DNA from: Verrucomicrobiota bacterium
GTDB lineage: Bacteria > Verrucomicrobiota > Verrucomicrobiia > Verrucomicrobiales > DEV007
Assembly (NCBI GenBank): GCA_020630835.1
Contig: JAHDIL010000129.1
Location: forward strand, 1 to 5,809
Length of the DNA stretch: 5,809 nucleotides
Direction: 5' to 3'
Below, piece by piece: positions 1 to 5,809 of this stretch. The first letter of the stretch is position 1; each line of letters begins with the position of its first letter. A program made the position numbers and the translations under genes. The notes beneath the pieces were generated by a model. That model was not told where the DNA came from, ran no database searches, and saw only the letters and a list, made by a program, of their open reading frames with translations.

Positions 1-1414
1 GAGCTATGAGTAATCCACTCTCGCCAGCGTGACCCGCATCCATAGGATTTGGCCACAACTCGTATTGCGAATCCGCAATCGGTGAAGAGTCCCAAAGAAA
101 CACAGGCAGGTCGTGATCAGCCCCAAAAGCGGTAAAACTAGCGAGATCTCGATGCCCTAGGATCACCAAAAAGTTCGGAGTTTTGTTTTCAACTTTTTCT
201 TCTGCTACTAGCAGATTCACAGATTCACTCAATTTTGAATGACCGTAAAAGCGTCGCATCGGATCCGCCTTATGCCCGCGTTTCCCCATGGCATCAAAAA
301 CCAGGTGGGAGAAGAGGAGAAAGCCGCTGAGAGCCACCCCACCGATCACGCCATATCGGAAAAGCCCGCGCAACTTCTCGCTAAGCCAGGTGCAGCTAAA
401 GTTCCCTGTATACCAGGCCGCTAGCAGCGCAAAGCCCGAAACGTAAAAGACAGCAGGCCAGTTCGCGTTGATCTCCTGTCGCAGAGCGAGAATAGCTATA
501 CCCAACAGAGGGACGGCTGAAAAGATCGCGCAAAACTGAACCTGAGCAGGAAGACGGCGATAACGAAACAGTGCGTTCCAGACGACAAAGAAGAGGGCTA
601 CTCCGAACACCGGCGAGAGCATACCAACCTGACTCGCGAAAAAAGTGAAGAAGGTCTCGCCCCTCTCCAAAATAAGGGCCCACAGAGACGGTTGCTTCGC
701 TACGGCAAAGTGATGGGCAGAGTGCTCAAACGTGATCCAGTCATTTTGTGCATTCCATGCAAGAGGCACAACCAGAGCTAGATAGGGCCCTACCAAAACA
801 CTCCAAAATTTCGATTGCTTGAGAAAATCGCGTTTGCTTGGGGTGCTAGCCACATACGCTACAACAAGTATGGGAAAAACTAGCATCATCTGCTTGGTTA
901 GGTGTCCTAGGGCTAGGACTAGAAACAACCCTAACCAGTTAATCGTTCCCGAAACTCTCTGAGTAATCCGCCAAGTGAAAAACAACGCGGCCGACCAGAA
1001 AAGAACCAGAGGAGCATCAATGGTAAGAACGAATGACAAAAGCGTAATCGCCGGCGCACTGACCGCAATCACTGTCGCATACCACCCAGTGCGCGCGTCG
1101 AACAGATCTTGGGTTAAGAAGTAAAGAAAACAAAGGCTCCCCGCTCCTATCAAGGCAGAGGTCACCCGAATTGCCGTAACACTGGACGGAGCCAACAGAT
1201 CCACCAGAGCATAGAGCCAAGCTATGAATGGCGGTTTCGAGAAGTAACCGAGAGCTGGCGATTGTCCCCAGTGCCAATAGTAGGCCTCATCCCCCACTAA
1301 ATTTTCAGCAAAGAAAAAAGCATAGGCAACTCGCAGGCCGAGAACCAATAAGATCAGCCAGACGGCTAAACGCTGAAAACGATTGCGCGAAAGGCTAGCC
1401 TGCATCCTAAGCAT
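1..1414 (-). CDS. GT39-family (ArnT/PMT-like) polytopic membrane glycosyltransferase, 3' end outside window
   Basis: The frame is open from ATG 1414 to the left edge, 471 codons with no stop. Family members move a sugar from a polyprenyl-phosphate carrier to lipid A, a glycan or a protein on the periplasmic face of the inner membrane; the donor and acceptor here cannot be told. Residues 16-36 form a first membrane helix. The first outer loop follows with DEAYYWHWGQ (D42, E43; the acidic residue is catalytic in ArnT and PMT relatives), then GYFSKPP at 56-62. TIDAP at 131-135, HLTKQ at 171-175, NDW near 224-226 and EINANWP at 314-320 match family landmarks and sit among many hydrophobic helices. 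QYELW at 450-454 lies in the soluble C-terminal part, so only a short tail should be missing. An in-frame TAA lies upstream of 1414. ATG 1405 is an alternative start; neither has a convincing ribosome site. It lies 71 bases downstream of the secreted-protein gene on the same strand. Confidence 0.92.
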   Translation of the reverse strand, partial: MLRMQASLSRNRFQRLAVWLILLVLGLRVAYAFFFAENLVGDEAYYWHWGQSPALGYFSKPPFIAWLYALVDLLAPSSVTAIRVTSALIGAGSLCFLYFLTQDLFDARTGWYATVIAVSAPAITLLSFVLTIDAPLVLFWSAALFFTWRITQRVSGTINWLGLFLVLALGHLTKQMMLVFPILVVAYVASTPSKRDFLKQSKFWSVLVGPYLALVVPLAWNAQNDWITFEHSAHHFAVAKQPSLWALILERGETFFTFFASQVGMLSPVFGVALFFVVWNALFRYRRLPAQVQFCAIFSAVPLLGIAILALRQEINANWPAVFYVSGFALLAAWYTGNFSCTWLSEKLRGLFRYGVIGGVALSGFLLFSHLVFDAMGKRGHKADPMRRFYGHSKLSESVNLLVAEEKVENKTPNFLVILGHRDLASFTAFGADHDLPVFLWDSSPIADSQYELWPNPMDAGHAGESGLLIA

Positions 1415-1433
1415 AAAGCCAGTTACAATGGCA

Positions 1434-1461
1434 AGAGCTCTCGATTAAAGCTCTCAATCAA
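1434..1461. repeat. Imperfect 13-base tandem repeat with a small inverted repeat
   Basis: AGCTCTCGATTAA (1436-1448) is followed at once by AGCTCTCAATCAA (1449-1461), matching at 11 of 13 positions. The same stretch holds a 6-base inverted repeat, AGAGCT (1434-1439) with AGCTCT (1449-1454), and a 9-base loop. No T-run follows the stem on the minus strand, so it does not look like an intrinsic terminator. It lies 20-50 bases upstream of the glycosyltransferase start, where an operator or a leader-RNA element could sit, but a role is not shown. A chance repeat is possible. Confidence 0.4.
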
Positions 1462-1485
1462 ACAGGACACCGCTCAAGCTGATGA

Positions 1486-2481
1486 CTAACGGCGTCTCAG
1501 CAAGCGCTCCGAAACGGAGGGGCGTCGGGCGTTGATGTCGCCCCAAGATTTATAGGTTTTCACGCCATTGATCATCACAGGCTTCTCGCGCGGCCTCGAA
1601 TTCGCCTCGGCAGCATCGTTTTGCACCACTGGCATCTTCCTAGGGCTAACAAATCTCCCGTCCTCGTAGATCACTTCGACCCCATCACCTGATAGTTGCA
1701 AGTCGGCAGGATCGACGTAAGCATCTTCAAGGGCCACCGGGAATTCCTCCTCACTCTCCTTCTTGCCGAAACGAAAGCCGGACCACTTACGTTTCTGTTC
1801 TTGGGCAGCCAACTGCGAACTCGGCGGAACAATCACAGTGCTACCGTCGGTCGGAATGGCTGAGGAAGCCGCGGAGGCAATCTCGCCGCCAGAAGCGGAT
1901 GCATCATTCGCAACGGCAGTGCTCAATTGGCTATCCGCCTCCACATCGGCTGCTGTCTCTTTATTTTTGCGAAAAAGGTTAAAAATCCCGGGCTTACGAG
2001 TATTTTTCTCCACAGAGTCTACCGCCGAGGCAGCTCCAGAATCCTCCACAGCCGCTACATCCGTCGAAACCGCTTCAGCAGCTTCTTTCTTCACCTCGCT
2101 CGTCACCGACCTGGCCGTTTGCGCTGCTTTCTTGACCGGTTTTTCCACCGTGCCGGCGGCGGCGTTTGCGAGAGGTGCTGACTGCCTTTCAGCCTGCTGC
2201 GCTGGCTCAGCATTCTCCTCTGCAGGGAGCTCTTCAGCCTCCGTCTTTTTCATTTTAATAAAAGGAATCCTCACTAACTTCGACTTCAAGGTCTTCCCAT
2301 CAGTCGCGGCGGCTGCTGCATCAGAGTCCGGCTCGGAAGGCGTTTCAACGATACCTGAGCTGATGCCCTCTTCTCCCTGAGCCAAGGCAAGCTTATCTCC
2401 CTCAAAGGAAATTAGTGCAAGAACTAGAAAAAGGACCTTTGAGAGGCGAAAGCGGCAGCAAGTTGATAAAATCACGTCCAT
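1486..2481 (-). CDS. Secreted Ala/Glu-rich low-complexity protein of unknown function
   Basis: I do not recognise this protein. Residue numbers count from GTG 2484; ATG 2481, the next codon, is the preferred start and gives 331 residues. Neither start has a clear Shine-Dalgarno sequence. A basic N-terminus (R11-K16), a hydrophobic core (V17-F27) and an ALA-Q site near A35 indicate a Sec signal peptide. The cysteines at 9-10 precede the hydrophobic core, so there is no lipobox. Residues 38-250 are rich in Ala, Glu, Ser and Asp and look disordered. Three islands break this pattern, each a hydrophobic/aromatic core followed by Lys/Arg and then Glu: residues 67-85, 163-180 and 231-247. The last 80 residues are less biased, with GDGVEVIYEDGRFV (267-280), INGVKTYKSWGDINARRP (305-322) and a terminal LLRRR, and may be the conserved part. 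It lies between the haem protein (66-69 bases upstream) and the glycosyltransferase. An envelope-associated or scaffold role is a guess. Confidence 0.85.
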   Translation of the reverse strand: MDVILSTCCRFRLSKVLFLVLALISFEGDKLALAQGEEGISSGIVETPSEPDSDAAAAATDGKTLKSKLVRIPFIKMKKTEAEELPAEENAEPAQQAERQSAPLANAAAGTVEKPVKKAAQTARSVTSEVKKEAAEAVSTDVAAVEDSGAASAVDSVEKNTRKPGIFNLFRKNKETAADVEADSQLSTAVANDASASGGEIASAASSAIPTDGSTVIVPPSSQLAAQEQKRKWSGFRFGKKESEEEFPVALEDAYVDPADLQLSGDGVEVIYEDGRFVSPRKMPVVQNDAAEANSRPREKPVMINGVKTYKSWGDINARRPSVSERLLRRR

Positions 2482-2484
2482 CAC

Positions 2485-2550
2485 TCGAGAAAGCTATGGC
2501 ATATCTACGAATTTTCAAGTCAGCCATACAAAAGCGATCGGCGAATAACA
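2485..2550. other. Short intergenic spacer without a clear signal
   Basis: These 66 bases separate the stop of the haem protein gene from the start of the secreted protein gene. I see no stable GC-rich hairpin followed by a T-run, and no good pair of -35 and -10 boxes. Read-through from the haem gene into the next gene is therefore plausible, although transcription from a divergent Verrucomicrobia-type promoter cannot be excluded by eye. Confidence 0.5.
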
Positions 2551-5500
2551 CTACCGTTGGCGCCTACCGTCAAGCGAGACCAAGTAGGCAGTAAGGTCGC
2601 GAAGCTCATCATGGGATAGAACATATCCCATAGGCGGCATCGCGGATATAGGAGGCTGTTTCGAAGCAATCTCGCTTTGAGGAATGACCACATCATTGAA
2701 TGCGCCGGCTTCTGACGGATCCGGCTGCCTGAGGACGACAGCTCCATCGCCGTCATTGCGCAAGAAAGCTCCCCCAACAGTCGAACCATCAGTCTTAGTG
2801 ACCATCGTCATGCCATAACCTGCCACCACAACAGCACTGGGATCAATAATCGACTCCAATATATAAGGCGCTTTATTTTTACGACCGATGGCGCTCAAAT
2901 CAGGACCCGCTACTCCACCTTCCCCCTGAATGCGATGGCATTTCGCGCATTGGCCGGCAGCATGAGTCAGAAAAACTTTTTTACCTTCCGCCACATCGCC
3001 ACCTGCTAAGGCGAAGGCATAGCGCTCCAAGACTGGCTTCGTTGTGTCCGCCATCATAGCTTCGTAGGCACTGACTTCGGCACCGACCGCGTCATTCGTT
3101 GAGGCTTTGGCTGCCTGGATAAGCTCTAGCACCGCCGGTTTTTGCTCGGCTTTGATACTCTTCATTCTTTCCAGAATCAACGCAGCCAGCTTAGGGTGAT
3201 CTACCCCTCTAGCTAGCCTATAGCCATCCTTACGAGGTTGAGCCTGATCTGACTTCATCAGGCTGAGCACTTCATCCACCCCACGCTCGGGATCAGTTTG
3301 GAGTAGCCCCTGCACCGCCGCCGAGCGAACGAGCTCAGACTTTTCTTCTAGGAGCGCATCAACACTGCTCAAAAACGGACCTCCAAATCGCTCACTCAGT
3401 CCCTTAATCGCCACTGCTCGGGCCGCTTCCGGGGCATCCTGCTGTTTTGCCAAATTCTGCAGCGTTTCTAAAGGCAACTCCGTGCCCGATGAAAGGGCTA
3501 GTTCAAGAGCTTTCCCCAAGCCTTCTCCAGAGCTGGCAGCAAGAACCGCCAAAATGCCTTGCTGCAGCACCGTATCGATCGACCCGCGCTTTGCCAAATC
3601 AATCGGCCGATACTGGCCATTTGTCGGATCCACTGGCGTGGGATCATTCCATTCCTGCAGAGCCGCTAGAGCTTGAACACGAAGCAGTTCTGGAACACTT
3701 CCATCGGCGGCATACCGCAGCAGGCGGTGGGCACTCTCCTCACTCCCATCACGGAAGTTCGCCCCGATAAGTCTGTGATGGATGATCCACCCGAAGTGAT
3801 CAAGCTCAGACGACGCAGCTTCCTCCTGAGCAACTGCCAAATAGCTCGCTAGCGCAGGGATCGCTTCCTCGACATTGAGATCAGAGATCGCACGCACAGC
3901 CGCCCAGCGGATGCGCTGATCCTCATCTTTCAGAAAATAATGAAGCCGCGAGTCTTCCCATTTACGAGCAACTAGCAAGGCGCCCAACCGGACGCTAGCG
4001 CTCTCATCTTTCGTCAGTTTAAATAACTTCTGAGGATCATTAAGTAGGAACAGACCGTGCACGTAGGCGTGGCGTAAGAAGGCATCTTGATCTGCATTGT
4101 CCCGCAAGCCCTCCACCAGGAGGTCGAACGCGGGTTGATAACGAGCTTTACCCACCGCAATGGCTGCCAACGAAACCACGCGCGGTGACTCGTCGTCCAA
4201 TAGCTCTGTAAGCGCCTCTCCAACACTTTCAGAGCGCACCTCCCCAAGCACACGAACGACTTGGGCGCGGACTTCGGAATCGGCATCAGAAAGAAGGGGG
4301 AAAACCTTGTCCACGAGAGCGTTGTCTTTGCGAATGAGCTGTCCAAGCCCCCAGATCCCATGGATGCGCTGCATTTGCGGATTTGCCGCAGCCGTCGCAG
4401 CAAGGAGCGTTGTTGCTTCCCCATCCTCCGCCAAAGCAAACTGAGCGCGCAGGCGAACCCGCATATCATTGTGCGCTAACAAGCCGAGCAATTCATCGCC
4501 TTTCTTGGGGCGAAAATCCGTGGTCAACAGCTCTTGAGTCCGTTTGATGCGATCACTCTCTGCTAGCTCCTCGTTAAACAGCGTATAGACATTACCCAGA
4601 TCCTGCTTATACCACCCATTATTGTTAAAGCAGCTCAGATATAGTTTCCCATCGGGGCCGAACTCGACGTCCGTATTCCCCGTGCCTTCCATAAATTTCT
4701 CGTGTTTATCTAAGGCAAAGCCCGCGCCTGAATTTGAAACGCTGAATGCTTCCAAATCACTCTTTGCTCCGCCGAAGTTACAAACCCAGAAGTGATCCTT
4801 ATACCGATCTGGAAGCGCGGTATCTCCGTAATTGTAGACCATCCCACTAGGTCCCCAACTCACATGAGCAATCGGGGGTAAGGCGAACCGGGGGCGATCC
4901 GCCGAATCGAGATCCCACAGTCCCTCGGTGATCCATGGGACCATAGGAAATTCGCTCTGCCCGGGATGCTGGTAGAGAGGCGTGCGAAGATTAAGCTTCC
5001 GTCGAAAATTCATCAGCGCCTGGTGGCCAAAGTGCCAACCACTTTCGCCCCCCTCAATGATGTATACCAGGCGAGCAGTATCCCAGGCATCGGCGTCATT
5101 GTCGCAAGTGAAGAGGTTTCCATATTTGTCGAAGGCCAGCTCCTGGGGATTACGCAGTCCACGATAGATTTCGACGACCTCAGAACCATCCATCTCCGAT
5201 CGAAAAACCGAGCCCTCATAAGAGCGCTTCACTTCCCTCCCCTCTTTCGTGACGAAATTCGATCCTCGATCACCGATCGACCAATAGAGGCGCCCATCAG
5301 GACCGACTACTACGCCATGCATATCATGGCCCGAGTAACTCATGCGGACTCCGAAACCGTCTTGCAATGACTCTCTTTTATCGGCCTTCCCGTCTCCGTT
5401 CTCGTCAGAAAGTTTCCAGAGGTGTGGGATATTGGTGTAGTAAACCGAGCCCGCCGCATCAGCTACCACTCCGATGCCAGGTCCGTCCAAAATATCGTCA

Positions 5501-5808
5501 AACCCGTCAGCCCAAACCGCTGTGGAATCAGCACGTCCATCTTGGTTTTTGTCCTCAATAACAACGATACGGTCTTCAAATTCTTGATAAAACGAGACTG
5601 GGCGGGTCGCCGTATCTGCTTTGATGTAGGCTAGCCGATCTTCATTCGTCTTGGTAGCGATATCCTTGAGCAGAACCTGCGGCTCCCTCCTGATGTCCTG
5701 AACCCCAGCTCGCCAGCGGTGGGTCTCTGCGACGAAGAGCCGCCCCTGATGATCAAAACAAATAGCTGTCGAGTTTTGGGTCTGCGAGGCATCCGCAAAC
5801 AGTTCTGC
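2551..5808 (-). CDS. PVC-type haem-binding protein: beta-propeller, HEAT repeats and C-terminal CxxCH cytochrome c; 5' end outside window
   Basis: The frame is open from the right edge to TAG 2551-2553, with 1085 residues visible (numbered from codon 5808). Residues 1 to about 430 form a propeller of the putative membrane-bound dehydrogenase type (TIGR02604-like). Landmarks are GRLFVAE (22-28), two calcium-type loops (D86-D94, D135-D143), GHDMHG (160-165), GPDGRLYWSIGDRG, and a later RNPQELAFD. Residues about 435-915 are HEAT-like helical repeats, for example AQVVRVLGEV and RWAAVRAISDL. Residues about 930-1085 are a cytochrome c domain of the Pirellula/Verrucomicrobium type (TIGR02603-like). 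It has CAKCH (C954-H958, haem attachment and proximal His) and SAMPPM (M1057 or M1060 as likely distal ligand), then a final helix with LTAYLVSL. The start at TTG 5490 is rejected because homologous propeller sequence continues upstream without a stop. Only a signal peptide and perhaps 30-50 residues should be missing. The family is exported and thought to oxidise an organic substrate, often a sugar, and pass electrons to haem; the substrate here is unknown. Confidence 0.95.
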   Translation of the reverse strand, partial: AELFADASQTQNSTAICFDHQGRLFVAETHRWRAGVQDIRREPQVLLKDIATKTNEDRLAYIKADTATRPVSFYQEFEDRIVVIEDKNQDGRADSTAVWADGFDDILDGPGIGVVADAAGSVYYTNIPHLWKLSDENGDGKADKRESLQDGFGVRMSYSGHDMHGVVVGPDGRLYWSIGDRGSNFVTKEGREVKRSYEGSVFRSEMDGSEVVEIYRGLRNPQELAFDKYGNLFTCDNDADAWDTARLVYIIEGGESGWHFGHQALMNFRRKLNLRTPLYQHPGQSEFPMVPWITEGLWDLDSADRPRFALPPIAHVSWGPSGMVYNYGDTALPDRYKDHFWVCNFGGAKSDLEAFSVSNSGAGFALDKHEKFMEGTGNTDVEFGPDGKLYLSCFNNNGWYKQDLGNVYTLFNEELAESDRIKRTQELLTTDFRPKKGDELLGLLAHNDMRVRLRAQFALAEDGEATTLLAATAAANPQMQRIHGIWGLGQLIRKDNALVDKVFPLLSDADSEVRAQVVRVLGEVRSESVGEALTELLDDESPRVVSLAAIAVGKARYQPAFDLLVEGLRDNADQDAFLRHAYVHGLFLLNDPQKLFKLTKDESASVRLGALLVARKWEDSRLHYFLKDEDQRIRWAAVRAISDLNVEEAIPALASYLAVAQEEAASSELDHFGWIIHHRLIGANFRDGSEESAHRLLRYAADGSVPELLRVQALAALQEWNDPTPVDPTNGQYRPIDLAKRGSIDTVLQQGILAVLAASSGEGLGKALELALSSGTELPLETLQNLAKQQDAPEAARAVAIKGLSERFGGPFLSSVDALLEEKSELVRSAAVQGLLQTDPERGVDEVLSLMKSDQAQPRKDGYRLARGVDHPKLAALILERMKSIKAEQKPAVLELIQAAKASTNDAVGAEVSAYEAMMADTTKPVLERYAFALAGGDVAEGKKVFLTHAAGQCAKCHRIQGEGGVAGPDLSAIGRKNKAPYILESIIDPSAVVVAGYGMTMVTKTDGSTVGGAFLRNDGDGAVVLRQPDPSEAGAFNDVVIPQSEIASKQPPISAMPPMGYVLSHDELRDLTAYLVSLDGRRQR
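2935..2949 (-). other. c-type haem attachment motif (CAKCH)
   Basis: The codons read Cys-Ala-Lys-Cys-His in the frame of the large haem protein. In c-type cytochromes the two cysteines bind haem covalently and the histidine is the proximal iron ligand. It is the only CxxCH I find in the visible protein. This implies a mono-haem protein matured in the periplasm by a cytochrome c assembly system encoded elsewhere. Confidence 0.95.
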
Positions 5809-5809
5809 C

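Noticed and set aside
396..683. 95-codon minus-strand reading frame
   Set aside because: It overlaps the glycosyltransferase in another frame. The glycosyltransferase frame is open across it and carries the EINANWP landmark.
1017..1277. 86-codon minus-strand reading frame
   Set aside because: It is an out-of-frame shadow of the glycosyltransferase, whose real frame here encodes GYFSKPP and TIDAP.
1403..1433. Possible promoter TTGCCA, 19 bases, TAGGAT on the minus strand
   Set aside because: The -10 box would overlap the start codons at 1414 and 1405, and no later in-frame start fits before the first membrane helix.
1434..1454. Hairpin as a transcription terminator after the secreted protein gene
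   Set aside because: The stem has only six base pairs with a nine-base loop, and no T-run follows it on the minus strand.
1763..2380. 205-codon plus-strand reading frame rich in Ala and Ser
   Set aside because: It lies fully antisense to the Ala/Glu-rich secreted protein gene. Its composition mirrors the repetitive codons of that gene, and it has no recognisable domain.
4014..4469. 151-codon minus-strand reading frame inside the haem protein gene
   Set aside because: It is a frame-shifted shadow of the HEAT-repeat region. The real frame is continuous and has clear family features.
4966..5370. 134-codon plus-strand reading frame
   Set aside because: It is antisense to the propeller domain of the haem protein, with no domain or ribosome site of its own.

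Overview
The window holds three genes, all on the minus strand and closely spaced (about 66 and 71 bases between them), so they may form one transcription unit read from right to left. Both outer genes run off the window. I see no tRNA, rRNA, CRISPR array, insertion sequence or phage gene.

The organism is most likely a member of the Planctomycetes-Verrucomicrobia group, and probably a verrucomicrobium. The reason is the right-hand gene: a very large secreted protein made of a beta-propeller, a long HEAT-repeat block and a C-terminal CxxCH cytochrome c domain. This architecture is a hallmark of that group and is usually present in many copies per genome. The genes lack obvious Shine-Dalgarno sequences, which fits but does not prove this placement.

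Layout: (1) Positions 1-1414 are a membrane glycosyltransferase of the GT39 / ArnT-PMT type. It is complete at the N-terminus and lacks only its extreme C-terminus. The frame is open from 1414 to the left edge, 471 codons. (2) Positions 1415-1485 are a short intergenic stretch with an imperfect 13-base tandem repeat. (3) Positions 1486-2481 (GTG alternative at 2484) encode a secreted, Ala/Glu-rich, low-complexity protein of about 331 residues that I do not recognise. It carries three spaced copies of a short basic/aromatic motif and a conserved-looking basic C-terminal tail. (4) Positions 2485-2550 are a short spacer. (5) Positions 2551-5808 are the PVC-type haem protein, complete at its C-terminus and open at the right edge, with 1085 residues visible.

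All three products act at or beyond the inner membrane: a periplasmic electron-transfer/dehydrogenase-like protein, an exported disordered protein and an envelope glycosyl transferase. A shared pathway is not shown by the sequence. The most unusual item is the middle protein.
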